From Fulvia fulva (lineage: Eukaryota; Ascomycota; Dothideomycetes; Mycosphaerellales; Mycosphaerellaceae), in NCBI RefSeq assembly GCF_020509005.1, contig NC_063015.1, positions 4,898,001 through 4,962,000 of the forward strand: a stretch of DNA of 64,000 nucleotides, in the 5' to 3' direction. A program made the translations under genes and the position numbers. Below, piece by piece: positions 20,949 through 34,300 of the stretch. The notes beneath the pieces were generated by a model that was given only the letters and a program-made list of their open reading frames with translations, made no database searches and had not been told where the DNA came from. Each line of letters starts with the position of its first letter. Position 1 is the first letter of the stretch.

Positions 20949-21155
20949 AATCGCTCATCGATCTCTACGCCAAAACAAGACACATTCGAAAGCTCTTATT
21001 AAGGCCATTCTAACGATATATAAAGCAGGCCACTGCCCCTAGGACTAAGGGAGTTCTACCTCATTCAATCTAGACAGCTTGAAGCTCTCTTCACCCTGTT
21101 TCTTTAGCTCTAAACGCCGCGGAGGTACCTAGCTACATTAGGCAACTCCTAGGCA

Positions 21156-22433
21156 ATGGCAGCCTAGGCTACGGCACTAACGGCGCCTACGGCCCTATAG
21201 GCGAAGCCCCCCTAAGACAACTGGCAGCAACTTATAGAGGACGCAAAAAGTATAGAAACTAACGATCAGCTCCCTTACCGGTCTCTACAGGTAATGATCA
21301 CTTAGCTACGCACGGCGCTTGTACTGTCGTATCACCGAGGGCAACAAGAAATGAGGACGACGTCCTAGGCGATTAGCAAGGCCACCCGGAATCAACACCC
21401 CTATAGCTAGGCATCGGTCGCGGCATCGATACTAGGCCCCCGCCTAACGCACGATGTAGTTACGATCCGTATTGCAGCAAAGGAAGACTAGGCCGAAGTT
21501 GCGAAGCTATCGAATAAGGAGCTCGCCTAACGAATTAACCAACTAGGGGTGGTCGTAGTGAACTAATAGTCTAACGGCACTCTATAGATCTATACTAGCT
21601 CTACTACTGCTAGGAGGTACCTAGAGGCACAGCTATAGTGGGCATCTAGGGTTGCGGCATTAGCGAAGGTCTTAACGAAACAATTCACGATCCTAGTCCA
21701 CGACATGCCTAAGGAGTTTGACCTAACTAACCAGGGTCACCTACGCGCTCTCTAAGAGGACAACCCGGTCACTCTTAACTCTCTAATCCAGAAGGCGACT
21801 TGGCTCTATAGGAAATGGCTAGAAGGCAAGAAGGCCTCGGCGCTAATAGTATAGCTATAAGACGCGAAAGCGGCGGATCTAGCGATAGAACAAGGCCTGG
21901 TCTAGCAATATAGCCTTAAGACAGTAGAAAAGCACTCCTCATCCTTTCGTGTCCTCTAATGCTTCAAATACCAATAGTATAGATACCAAACCTATACGTA
22001 TATAAACAAGCAGGCCTGCTCGAACTGTATAGGAGACTATATGTCTAGGGACTGTACATCGACTACAAGACGGTGCGCGAAATGTCCGGGGCACTACCTA
22101 TCGTATAGTGCGGAATGCCTATAGCGGAAACTAGCGAAAAACAAGGCAATTACAAACAGAACCGTCGCCCCAAGATTCTACGGCGACCGTAAGGCTAGCC
22201 TACACCGGAACTAACTAGCGGCGGTCGGGCACAAGCGCCCTAGGGCCGAGAACGATATAAAGGATACGCAACCTAGGGCGTACGGGAGGCCACGTGCTCT
22301 ACTAGCTACGGCGAGGGAATCTAACTAGGCCCGGCTCCCCTTTAGTATATAGCCGATAGGCGTAGACCAGGACGTATAGGGCAGTAGGACATAGGACGAT
22401 ATAGAGGAAATGATTGTCGATGCCGATGACTAG
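21156..22433 (+). pseudogene. LINE A ORF1, gag-like protein with zinc knuckles
   Basis: A 426-codon frame from ATG 21156 (MAA.ATALTAPTAL) to TAG 22431-22433, interrupted by TAG/TAA. The middle contains a helical, Ala/Lys-rich part (VAALAKVLTKQFTILVHDMP near 21650-21720). Near the C-terminus are Cys/His clusters: CSNCIGDYMSRDC at 22017-22055 (expected His now Tyr, a CpA to TpA effect) and CAKCPGHYLSYSAEC at 22077-22121, after a decayed first knuckle (CFKY). It would bind and chaperone element RNA. The final TAG lies 5 nt after the ORF2 ATG, so the ORFs overlap slightly; whether that TAG is original or RIP-made is unclear. Confidence 0.82.
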
Positions 22434-25400
22434 CCTCGACACGCTTAGCATTATCTAGTATAACGTTAACCATAGCAAGGATATAGTCTAGAACCATTTC
22501 CTACACGAGGCGGACCCGCGCGTCTACTACGTCCTTACAATCTAGGAGCTATAGATTAACCCGCACTATAAGAGACCAACGACCTACAAGTCACTAGGCT
22601 ACACGACATGCCTACGAGGCGACGGCAGACCCCGCACGTACTTCTATGTCAGCAAGGACATACTAGAATCCGACTGGGAGGTAGTGTACTACGTAGACGA
22701 AGAAGGCGGGGGCGATATTACCTCCCTCCACGTAGGTAGCACCTAGATACACAACCTATATATACAACCGCTAGCCTCGAGGTCTAGCCGCGACCTAGGG
22801 GTCTGTAGACACCTAGACAGTGCGCTCAAGAGACAAGGGTGCCACATCGTAGTAGGAGACTTCAACATACACTACCCTTCCTAGGAAAGCCTTATATAGC
22901 CGCACCCTATAGCCGACGAAGTACTCGACTTGATAGCGAGCAACGCAATTGCCCTTAATACCCCGAAGGACCTAGGCACCTAGAAGAGAGGGGGACTCCA
23001 AGGCACGATCGACCTCTCCTAGATCTTAGATAGCCACTACTATACGGTAACCTACTATAGGATCGAACATAAACTCGAGGCGTCGTCAGACCACATGCTA
23101 GTCAGGACCTCTATTGCGACACAGATACAACGCACACTAGCGAGAACCCCTAAGCCAAACTAGGGAAAGGCCTACTAGGCTAACATCTAGGCGTACCTCG
23201 ATAACTCTAAGAGGCTAGTCCAGATCGCGTAGCAGCAATATAACAGTAAAGACGAGATAGACGAAGTAGTCTAGGGGTTGACAGACGAAATAAGAAAAGC
23301 GACCTCACTTCACGTTCCGCTTGCCTAACTAACGATATGGTCCAAACTATACTGGACGCCGGAGTGCACTACGGTAGTAAGAGAAGCAAGGAGAGCCCGC
23401 CGGGTATAGACGAGCAGCTATAGCGAGGAGGCCTAGAACGTATATAGGGAGGCATACCAACAGAAGAAAGCCATAATACGAAGGGAGAAAGCAGTCGGCT
23501 AGAGGGCTATAGTGGAAGAAATCGCCGGCAAGCCAGAGAGGATGTGGAAGCTAGCGAAATGGGCCCGACAGGACCCTATACAGGGCCCCTCCTTCTCTAT
23601 CCTAGCGCTACAATCGCCTAGTGGCCCGGTTAGCGACCCCGAGGCCAAGGCGCGTCTACTGGCTAGCAAGTTCTTCCCGCCCCTAGTCGAGGCTAATCTA
23701 AGCGACATAAACAGCTCTACTCCCCTAGCCCCTAGCATCGCGGTCTAATAGGAGGTGTCCGAGGGAGAAGTTACCGCTATGCTAAGGATGTTGCCGGCGA
23801 AGAAAGCCCCGGGGCCGGATGGGATCCCAAACGAGCTACTAAAGAAGTGTAGAGATCAACTAGCCCTAGTAGTTGCAGCGATCTTTAACGCCTGCCTACA
23901 GACCGGGTACCACCCGATAGCTTTTAAACAATCGACGACAGTAGTCCTACGCAAGCCGCAGAAGGAAGACTATACGCAGGTGAAGTCGTACCGCCTAATT
24001 GCGCTCCTTAACACTCTTAGGAAGGCGCTTGAGAAGCTGGTTATAACGAGACTCTCCGAGGCGGCAGAGGAACACTCCCTACTCCCGGACACCTAGATAG
24101 GTGCGCGCCTATAGCGATCGACGCTATCCGCGATGGAACTTATCACCTCTTAGGTAAAGGCCATCTAGTATAAGAATAGGGACAAGGTGGCTTCCTTACT
24201 TAGCCTAGACATATCGGGAGCCTTCGACTACGTGTCACACCCGCGGCTACTCTACATCCTAAGGTCGAAGGGACTCCCTGAGTGGCTTGTCAACTTCGTA
24301 CGGTCCTACCTCTAAAACCGTAGTACGTCGATCCTGGTCGGCTAGTACAGAAGCCCATTTCAAGCAGTCTATACTAGAATCCCGTAAGGCTTAACGCTAG
24401 CACCTATTCTGTTCCTCTTCTTTATAGCGACGCTGCTCCCAGCCCTAGAATCCTAGAACACCGCTGCGAGCGGCTTCGTAGACGACACAAACATCCTAGC
24501 GTGGTCTTCCTCGACTAAGGAGAACTGTAGGCTACTAGAAGAGAAGCACAAGATCTACGAGGACTGGGCTAGGAGGCATAGGGCTCGGTTTGCCCTAGAA
24601 AAGTACAATCTGATACACTTTACGCGCCGGCTACGGTTCCACAATATACAAGCTTCTATCTAGATATAGGGGCACACGACTAACCCGGCAAATCAGCTCA
24701 GGATCCTCGGACTATAGGTAGACCCGGCGCTACGGTAGAGGAAGCACGTATAGGCAATATTACGGAAAGCTGAACAGAATATAGCATCATGCCAGAGGCT
24801 CACTACGTCTATATAGGGGGCGGACTTCCGGCAGTCACGACTTCTATATACGGCTATTATACGGCCAGTCCTTACCTATAGCAGCTAAGTGTGGTCCTTA
24901 GGCGAGAGGGCCTGCCTGTCGAAGGGACTCGTCGCGCCGCTAGCGAAGATCCAAAACCAATGCCTAAGGAAGGTCACCGGGGTATATAAGTCGATACTAA
25001 CGAGGATACTTAAGCACGAGACCGCTATACCGCCGATCGACCTATACATCTAGGGACTACGGACCTCCTACTTAGGCAAGTCGGCACAGTACCTAGTACA
25101 GAAGGTCATCGCCAGTGCAGTCGCAAGGGCCCGCGAATCAGTACTAGCGTATAGGGGCATTCGACCCGGAAACGAGCCGAACTACCGGGCAAGGGACGAA
25201 CAGCTAGCAACACAATAGGAAGGTGAGAAATCGTTTATAGAGCAACTATGGAAAGAGAGGTGGAACAACCAGGTTATAGGGCATAGTAGACGCCCTTAGC
25301 CAGCGGGACAACCTAAGGAATGGTCAGCTACAAAATCCGCGGTCAAGCACCCCCCGAAGCTCATCCACTACCGCCTTACGAGGGCACAGAGTAGCATAGC

Positions 25401-25737
25401 AACCCAACTGCGAAGCGAACACATCGGCCTCCAGGGGTACCTATTATAGAGGAAGGTTATAGGATACACGAATACTAGCTACCCCTACGGCTATCGCTCC
25501 TAGAACGTACGGCACGCACTCCTCGTCTGTCCGAGGTGGTCGCTAGGAAGGGGGGAGTGGATGGCAAAGGCGAGGAACCGGACGATTGGGGCACTTCTTA
25601 ACAACGCTGAGGACCTACGGCGTATTACGAACTAGATACTAGAGAAGGGCTGGCTAGAACAGTACCGCCTAGTAGGAGCATTGCAGGAAGAGAGGACACG
25701 ACGTAGCGCGACGAGACCGGCTAGGAGCGGGGGCTAA
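22426..25737 (+). pseudogene. LINE A ORF2, endonuclease and reverse transcriptase
   Basis: A 1104-codon frame from ATG 22426 (MTSLDTLSII.YNVN) to TAA 25735-25737 with no frameshift. Endonuclease: HIVVGDFNIHYPS near 22843-22880 and EASSDHMLVRT near 23075-23110. RT: KKAPGPDGIPNELLKK near 23800-23850, LSLDISGAFDYVSH near 24200-24240, AASGFVDDTNILAWSS near 24463-24510 with the catalytic DD intact. C-terminal zinc-type segment (RHALLVCPRW near 25510-25540). Internal stops are TAG/TAA at former Gln or Trp. This is the source family for the 3' part of composite copy 1. It is dead as read from the genome. Confidence 0.9.
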
Positions 25738-25929
25738 CGGGGTAGTGACATAGACTACGTACGTTCAGAGGGAAAGCTAAACTAGACAAGGAGTAGTCGG
25801 GGGCGGGAAGGGTTTTCACCTATTCGGGTTTCCCTTTGTACATAACAATAGATATATACCTACATAGGCCGGATAGGGTCCTAGAACAGGGGAATGACAA
25901 ATCTATCTATCTATCTATATAGTAGTATA

Positions 25930-26905
25930 TAGCTCCCTTATATACGTATTTATCTATAGACTAGATTAGACTAGTAAGAGCGAGAAACTCTAAGAGAGAG
26001 CGCTTATAGGCTATCTTATAGGATACGACTCTACTAACATCTACCGCGTATAGAACCTATTAAAAGATAGAGTTATACGAGTTAAGGACGTCCTCTTCGA
26101 TAAGACTACGTTCTATAACCTATTCCGCCTTATAGTAGGGTATACGACCCCTATCGAGAACATCGTAATAGCGGAACCGGCTAAAGAGCCTAAACAATAC
26201 TACGACCTATATATTGCTTATTACGAGCAAGATATAGTATAGGCCGAGGGGGTAGAAGAATAGGCTTAGTAGCTATATACCTAATAACCTCGAGACGCCT
26301 ACTCAAAGCTCCTTAGGTAAGAACTATACTAGCCGTAATACCCCGAGTTAGTAATATATAACTAAAAGGACCGGCAAATCGAGTACGTAACAGATCACGT
26401 GACTCAAGACAATATATAGTAGTTAGTATATAACACTACTAACTACTACGATACCCTATAGTAGTAGATAATAGATACCCTTACCGTAGAAGACCGTAAG
26501 GAGATTATAGGTAATACGGACCCTAATCGCGAGCTATATCTATTTATATTTATACTACTAGAAGACGCGTTAATATATAACGCGTCTAATATACTACTCT
26601 TCCCCCTAGAGCTAGAGCTGTATACACTAGAGGAGTCTAACTATATAGTTATAGAGAATAGAAAGCGCCTACGAACGGCCTACTTCTACTATATACTATA
26701 CTAGATTATAGTCGCTAATATAATTATCGGCTAGATGTCCGGTATACGACCTAGAACACGCGCCTATCGCGATAAGAGCGATCGAAGCCCTATACGAAGA
26801 GGCAATAGCCCTCTAAGGCGTATTAATATTACTACCTCTATATACCGCGATAACCTTCCGCCCGAACCTTCTAACTACCGAGCCGCTATAAAACACCGCT
26901 TCTAC
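25930..26905 (+). pseudogene. RIP-degraded copia-2, right part (integrase C-terminus, hinge, RT entry)
   Basis: After LINE A the copia-2 frame continues: LKEREAIGYLIGYDSTNIYRV (about 25985-26050) and RVKDVLFDKTTFYN (about 26068-26112) are the post-integrase block that precedes the copia RT. An Arg-rich hinge (GIRPRTRAYRDKSDR, 26738-26782) and LPPEPSNYRAAIKHRFY (26854-26905) follow. Homology ends abruptly at ~26905, where a gypsy on the other strand begins, so RT and RNase H are missing. Confidence 0.8.
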
Positions 26906-28554
26906 TTATGTCCCGTACCTATAATTAACGCACCCGAATAGCTAACAGCTCCTCCGTTGATCTAATAGATCCCTATTTATAGTTCGTCTATATCGGGTAT
27001 CCTACCTCGATCGGGAGAATAGTACGATAGCTATATAGGACCTCCGCCGGAGTTATACCCGTAATTCTAGATACCGTAGTTCTATTAGCCTAAAGCACCG
27101 TAGTAATCTATCGTTCCTAGGACTTATAGGTGTTCTTAGTAAGCTTAGCTAATATAGCTAGAACAGGTCGATATCCTACTTCTATAGTTATATTTAACTA
27201 CGGATAGTAGGGTAAGATCTAGATATACTTAATACCTATACTAATAAGCATCCTCTCTACCTCCCCTTTATTAATACTAGCGTTATTAAGCACAATCTTA
27301 TAGTAGTATCTATACTGGCTAAACACTATCTCGTATAAGAACTTAGTAATCGCCCGCGAATTTAGAGGCTTCCGTACGACCTTCGCCTTAATCTACCTAC
27401 TTAGAGCTTCTCGGGCGATAAGTAAGTACCCGTTTCTATACACGTAGACGGGATCGTAGTACTACCTCTCTCCTATAACCTACTAAGTCGATAAGTACAT
27501 TTCTCCTACTCTCTAGTTACCTTCGCGAAAGTTATAAGGAGTATAAGTCCTTACCTAATTCGATACGTCGGAGAAGTAGCCCTCCTAGTAATACTAGCTA
27601 GTAACAAGATTATATACTAGCTCTACACTCCGATAACTATGCTTTTTATAACAGTGTATTACGATCTCTTTCTAAGCATCATTATCGTCTACTACTAGCT
27701 ATATTGGTGTACCCCTTCGCCGCTAATAAATCAAGAGCTTGTCTCTTAAGTAGTACCGAGGACTCTTCTTAACGAGGTTTCGATACTTAGCCCGGGTAAC
27801 CCCTTCCGGTCGTGTTCGATATTCTAGAATATAAGCTATAAGCTCGGAATTGTTACTATACTAGGGTTAGAGGAGTCGTTTACGCTCTAGAATAACGGGG
27901 AAAGTGTTAACTAGCTCGGCGTAACGGAAAAATTTGTCGTTAATTATCTTATTAATATTATCGTTAGGTTCCGTAAGCTCCTTAGCTATAGGTAGTTTAC
28001 GAGATAGTATATCCGGTTCGGAGTACTTCTTCCTATCGACATGCCTTACTTCAAAGGTAAATAGCCGGATCTAAGTAACCTACCTTACTATTATAGAGTT
28101 TAGAATGTCGGATATTAGCCGATTTAACTACTATACTAGCGTTTTAGTATTAACTTCGAGGATAAAGTCTACTCCTACGAGGTAGCGCTATACCTTCTTA
28201 AGGCCCTTTAGTACTCCGAGGCACTCCCGCTTTCCTATATCGTACTTAGCCTCGTTTACGTTCTAGGGACCGCTCTTATACCTTACTGGGTGTCTTCGTC
28301 GAGTGTTATCTAGTAATTCCTACGATATTATATAACCCTACCTAATACTACTCGCGTTAATAGAAACGAAGATCCTACTAGCTCCTAGGGCGTAGGAGAT
28401 AGTTACTAACGCCGGTGTTATTACTAAGAATCTTACTAGATTCTCTTTCGAGAACTACTTATTCTAAGTCTAGATAAACTCGACGTCCTTCCTTAAAAGC
28501 TTATATATTAGCCGAAATGTCGCAACCTGACGCGACTAGAAGGTGATTTTCGCC
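26906..28554 (-). pseudogene. RIP-degraded gypsy-2 remnant (RT thumb/RNase H and integrase)
   Basis: Read on the minus strand, 28554 to 26906. The RNase H region includes PALVTISYALGASRIFVSINAS, KYDIGKRECLGVLKGLKKV and GVDFILEVN (about 28400-28150). Integrase follows: DPVYVYRNGYLLIAREALSR, KFLYEIVF, INKGEVERMLISIGIKYI.ILPYYP (about 27480-27200), then TGITPAEVLYSYRTILPIEVGYP (about 27070-26990). Each block ends in a few codons interrupted by TAG/TAA. It is truncated on both sides: it stops against copia-2 at ~26905 and is cut by LINE A copy 2 at 28555. No LTR was seen. The family is distinct from gypsy-1. Confidence 0.8.
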
Positions 28555-31157
28555 TTATATTGCTAAACACGACACATTCGAAAGCTCTTATTAAGGCTAT
28601 TCTAACGATCTATAAAGTAGGCCACTACCCCTAGAATTAAGGGAGTTCTACCTTATTTAATTTGGATAGCTTAAAGTTCTCTTCACCCTATTTCTTTAGC
28701 TCTAAACGCCGCGGAGGTGCCTAGCTACATTAGGTAACTCCTAGGTAATAGTAGCCTAGGCTACGGTACTACCGGCGCCTACGGCTCTATAGGCGAAGCT
28801 CCCCTAAGACAACTAGTAGCAACTTATAGAGGACGTAAAAAGTATAGAAACTAAAGATTAGCTCCTATACCGGTCTCTATAGGTAATAATTACTTAGCTA
28901 CGTACGGCGCTTATACTGTCGTATTACCGAGGGCAATAAGAAATAAGGACGACGTCTTAGGCAATTAGTAAGGCTATCCGGAATCAATATCCCTATAGCT
29001 AGGCATTGGTCGCGGCTTCAATACTAGGCCCCCGCCTAACGTACGATATAGTTACGATCCGTATTATAGCAAAGGAAGACTAGGCCGAAGTTACGAAGCT
29101 ATCAAACAAGGAGCTCGCCCAACGAATTAGTTAACTAGGGGTAGTCGTAGTGAACTAATAGTCTAACGGTACTCTATAAATCTATACTAGCTCTACTACT
29201 ACTATAAGGCACCTAGAGGTATAGCTATAGTAGGTATCTAAGGTTGCGGCATTAGCAAAGGTCTTAACGAAGCAATTCACGATCCTAGTCCACGATATAC
29301 CTAAGGAGTTCGACCTAACTAACTAAGGTCACCTACGTACTCTCTAAGAGGACAACCCGGTCACTCCTAACTCTCTAATCCAGAAGGCGACTTGGCTCTA
29401 TAGGAAATGGCTAGAAGGCAAGAAGGCCTCGGCGCTAATAGTATAGCTATAAGACGCGAAAGCGGCGGATCTAGCGATAGAACAAGGCCTAATCTAGTAA
29501 TATAGCCTTAAGATAGTAGAAAAGTACTCCTTATCCTTTTGTGTCCTCTAATACTTCAAATACTAATAGTATAGACACCAAACCTATACGTATATAAACA
29601 AGTAGGCCTACTCGAACTATATAGGAGACTATATGTCTAGGGACTATATATCGGCTACGAGACGGTACGCGAACTGTCCGGGGTACTACCTATCGTATAG
29701 CGCGGAATGCCTATAGCGGAAACTAGCGAAAAACAAGGCAATCACAAACAGAACCGTCGCCCTAAGATTCTACGGCGACCGTAAGGCTAGCCTATACCGG
29801 AACTAGCTAGCGGCGGTAGGGTATAAGCGCCCTAGGGCCAAGAACGATATAAAGGATACGTAACCTAGGGCGTACGGGAGGCCACGTGCTCTACTAGCTA
29901 CGGCGAGGGAATCTAACTAGGCCCGGCTCCCCTTTAGTATATAGCCGATAGGCGTAGACCAGGACGTATAGGGCAGTAGGACACAGGACGCTATAGAGGA
30001 AATGATTGTCGATACCGATAACTAGCCTCGACACGCTTAGCATCATCTAGTATAACGTTAACTATAGTAAGGATATAGTCTAGAACCATTTCCTATACGA
30101 GGCGGACCCGTACGTCTACTACGTCCTAGTAATCTAGGAGCTATAGATTAACCCGTACTATAAGAGACTAACGACCTATAAGTTACTAGGCTATACGACA
30201 TGCCTACGAGGCGACGGTAGACCTCGTACGTACTTCTATGTTAGTAAGGACATACTAGAATCCGACTAGGAGGTAGTGTACTACGTAGACGAAGAAGGCG
30301 GGGGCGATATTACCTCCTTCTACGTAGGTAGCACCTAGATACACAACCTATATATACAACCGCTAGCCTCGAGGTCTAGCCGCGACCTTAGGGTCTATAG
30401 AAACCTAGACAGTACGCTTAAGAGACAAGGGTGCCATATCGTAGTAGGAGACTTTAATATACACTACCCTTCCTAGGAAAGCCTTATATAGCCGCACCCT
30501 ATAGCCGACGAAGTAGTCGACTTGATAGCGAGTAACGTAATTACCCTTAATACCCCGAAGGACCTAGGCACCTAGAAGAGAGGGGGACTCTAAGGCACGA
30601 TCGACCTCTTCTAGATCTTAGATAGCTACTACTATACGGTAACCTACTATAGGATCGAACATAAACTCGAGGCGTCGTTAGACCACATACTAGTTAGGAC
30701 CTTTATTACGACATAGATATAACGTATACTAGCGAGAACCCCTAAGCTAAACTAGGGAAAGGCCTACTAGGCCAACATCTAGGCGTACCTCGATAACTCC
30801 GAGAGGCTAGTCTAGATCGCGTAGCAGCAATACAATAGTAAAGACGAGATAGACAAGGTAGTCTAAGGGTTAATAGACGAAATAAGAAAAGCGACCTTAC
30901 TTTACGTTCCGCTTACCTAACTAACGACATAGTCTAAACTATACTAGACGCCGAAGTGTACTACGGTAGTAAGAGAAGTAAGGAGAGCCCGCCGGGTGTA
31001 GACGAGCAGCTATAGCGAGGAGGCCTAGAACGTATATAGGGAGGCATACTAATAGAAGAAAGCTATAATACGGAGGGAGAAAGTAGTCGGCTAGAGGGCT
31101 ATAGTAGAAGAAATCGCTAGCAAGCTAGCGAAATGGGCCCGATAGGACCCTATATAG
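28555..31157 (+). mobile_element. LINE A copy 2, left part (ORF1 and ORF2 endonuclease)
   Basis: Collinear with LINE A copy 1 from about 20972 to 23580, but heavily RIPed, with many more TAG/TAA codons. Zinc-knuckle, endonuclease (GDFNIHYPS equivalent near 30445-30485) and linker regions are recognisable. An 18-bp deletion between two gctagcga repeats near 31130 is absent from the copy at 61215-64000. Its first bases (tatattgctaaac) resemble the copy at 61215 rather than copy 1. Split at ~31157 by LINE B copy 2. Confidence 0.88.
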
Positions 31158-31300
31158 ATAGATAGATGATTCATTTACCCGTTGTGGTGCCCTCCGGCCT
31201 ATGCGGGTTTATGTCTATATATGTTACTGCATAAGGTAGGAAACCTATTCCTAGGTAAAAACCTCCTCTCCTTCTCTAATAGCTTCCTTGCTATGAGTTC

Positions 31301-34300
31301 TCAGTTTTCCTTCCATTAGGGTGCACTAGTGTCATGGTGGTTAGCCTCTGACTACCTTGTCTGCAACCCTAGAGTTGTCCCCCTCTTCCTGCTCTCCTCC
31401 TCCTCCTTCTTTCTCTCCTCAATCCATCTCTCTGTTTCCCTAGTAAGAGAGAACTGCTCCAAAAATCCTTGGTGGATGATCCACCTTGTAATTCTCTAGA
31501 GGTCTCCCTTATTGCTGATTATAGCTTAGAAGTTTCTGTTCCTTGCCCTTGCCCTCCATTCACCTCTCCCTGTACTCCATTCTTTGCAAACCAGAAGTCT
31601 ATGTTCGACATTCTGGGACAGGTAGCCGTATAGGCAACTCCTGTCTTCGATACCTAGGACTTTTCTCTGATGTAGGTATGCCCTGACTCCGATGTGTTCA
31701 GAGCGGATTTGTATTGCTATGCTTGCTTCTGACCTGGTCAGGTCTGAGTACAGTAGGTAGTTATGGCTACAAAACTGTTAGAGTGCCTTTAGGGTTCCTG
31801 GCCTCTATAGGGTTCTTGTCTATTTAGTCTTCCAGAGGAGTCCTACCATCCTTTCAGCTAGAGACTGTTGCTTCTTCCCTTGGCTGGCTGCTGATCCTCT
31901 CCCTTGAGCCCTTCTGTCCTGTTCCTGCTAGGCTAGGTGCAGCTGTTCTGTTAGTTCTTTGAACTTCTGCAGGTCCTGCTGCTTCTGTGGGGCTGGATTG
32001 GGTCTTGCTTGTCTATGCCTTCTTGTGCACTAGCTCCTGATTTTGTTGACTGCCTTCTGGATTACTAGCTAGGCTGGGTATGCAGACGTCTTTCCTGTAT
32101 ACTGGTATCTCAACCCTTGAAGGTAGAGCTTGGCTGGTGGGGAGCCAGACTCCATTTCGACCACCCTTGTTGGAGTTGACTTGTATGCTCCAAGCACCTT
32201 TTTCAGACAGGAGGCTTGGGCTCTGCTAATAGGATCTACAATTCTCTTTAGGATCTTGTCTTAGGCTAACCAGATCTAGGCTCCATATAGCATGGCTGGC
32301 TTCACAATGGCCTTGTACATAACCTTTGCTTTCGCAAATGTGGCTCCCTATATAGAGGCTGTAAGCCTGTCAATTGATTGCCTGTTGTTGTCTGCTCTTG
32401 CCTGTGCTTTCTTGACCTATGGTCCCTAGCTGAGCTTTGGATCTATCCATATTCCTAGCACCCTTAATTCACTTGAGGGTTCTGTTGTGTGTCCCTGAAT
32501 AGTGATTGGGGCTTGCATATTGTGTCTGTTTCTAGCTCTACTGAAGTGGATGAGTTGATACTTCTCTAGGGCAAATCTGGCTCCATGTTTCCTGGCCTAT
32601 TCCTCACATTCCTTGTGTTTCTTCTGCAAGATTCTGCAGTTCTCTTCTGTGCTGTCTAACCAGGCTAGGATGTTTGTGTCATCTACAAACCCTGAGGCTG
32701 ATATGTTTCTAGAGTTTAGCTTTGCTAGCAGGTCTGCTATAAAGAGGAGAAACAGGATTAGAGACATTGTTGATCCCTGTAGGATTCCCGTCTCTGTAGG
32801 CATGCTGTCAGATTTGTATCTGCCTAGTCTTAGTCTTGTGGTTCTGCCTCTAAGGAAGGACTGGATGAACTGGACTGTCTAGTTGGGGATAGCCTTCTGT
32901 TTCAGGATGTGGATTAGCCTCTAGTGTGAGATATTGTCAAAGGCTCCTGATATGTCTAGTAAGAGGAGTGTGGCTGCTTTGTTGTTCCTAAAGTGCTATA
33001 GGGTCTTGATCTGCTCTATGATAAGTTCTACAGCTGTTAGTGTTGATCTTTGTTTCCTGCCTCCTATCTGTTCTTTAGGAAGGATTCTATGTTCTTCAGC
33101 TAGGTTTGTCAGCCTTTCTGCTATGATCTTTTCTAGGAGTTTGCCTAGTGTGTTGAGCAAGGCAATAGGTCTGTATGCCTTTAGCTTTGTGTAGTCCTCT
33201 TTCTATAGTTTTCTCAAGACCACAGTCAGTGACTCCTTGAAGTGTTTAGGGCAGTGTCCTTAGGCCATACACTGTGAAAAGATGTTTGACAGTGCAGGGG
33301 AGATCTGGTCCTTGTATGTCTTAATGAACAAGTTTGGAATCCTATCTAGTCCTAGGGCCTTGTTTCCTGAGAGTGTCTTAATGATGCTCTTGATCTCTCC
33401 CTCTCCTACTATGCAGGATTGCTCTAGTGGTGTTGGATACACACTGCCCTCCAGATCCTGCAGGTCAGCTTCTACCTGTGTGCCAAAGAAATGTTTTCCT
33501 AATGCCTGTGCCTTTCCTGGGAGAGTGTGTTAGATTACTCCTTCCTGGTCTTCAATGTTTGGAAACTAGGGCAGCATGTTTCTGTCCTGTGTGGGTTGTC
33601 TTGCCCACTTTGCTAGTTTCCACATCTTCTCAGGATTCTGGGTAATGGATCCAACTGTTGACCTCCACTCCAGCATCTTGTCCCTCTTGATCTGGGCCTT
33701 CTTGTCTCTAGTTGCCTGGTTGTATCTGTCCTATGCTTCCTAGGAGTGACTCTAGGTAAGGGCTCTCCTGGCCTGCCTGGCTGCCTTGACCTTCTCTGAG
33801 CATTCCTTTGTCCAGAATGGCTTCTAGTACAGTGACTGTTTCTTTACTCTAGTGTAGGCTGCCGCAGTTTCCTGCATTGTTCTAACCAGTTCTGCCACTG
33901 CTTGGTCTATGTCTAAGGCTGTTTCCAGTCTCCTAGTCTCTAGTCCAGCTAGCTTCTGTTCCAGGTCTTGTCTGATCTGTTCCCAGTTGGCTGCCTTCCA
34001 GGCCAGCTGAGGTTCTAGGTCTCCTTCCTGCTGTGTCTGTGTTTCAAACTCCACCTGAATTGGGAGGTGATCTGATGAGGACTCCAAGTCCTGGTTAACC
34101 CAGCATCTGGTGACCTTCTGCTGCAGGTCATGTGATACAAAGCACAGGTCAATGGTGCTTGAGCTTGCTCTCTATGACCAGGTAGTTAGGCCCTTTGGGG
34201 TAACTAGGTGCATGTTGTTGCTTTGGGTAGTGGAGAGGAGTCTGTTAGCTAGGAAGTGATAGGCAGGTGCAAAGTCTGATCCCTATGTAGGATGGTGCAA

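Larger units (their letters stand above)
20949..25915 (+). mobile_element. LINE A copy 1 (Tad1-like, full length, best preserved)
   Basis: A 4967-bp LINE between perfect 14-bp direct repeats (tatatagtagtata), ending in an (ATCT)n tail. It carries ORF1 (21156) and ORF2 (22426-25737), neither frameshifted; stops are TAG or TAA only. It is the least RIPed of the four LINE A copies here: the RT region 23755-24096 is open for 113 codons. It also retains 49 bp (23666-23714) missing from the copies at 54260-58990 and 61215-64000, so it is closest to the ancestral form. The 3' UTR has a CATAGGCCGGA block shared in part with LINE B and C. Confidence 0.93.

Noticed and set aside
26735..26941. Arg-rich 68-codon frame as a small protein gene
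   Set aside because: It lies in the copia-2 hinge reading frame (RPRTRAYRDK then PPEPSNYRAA) and is part of that pseudogene.
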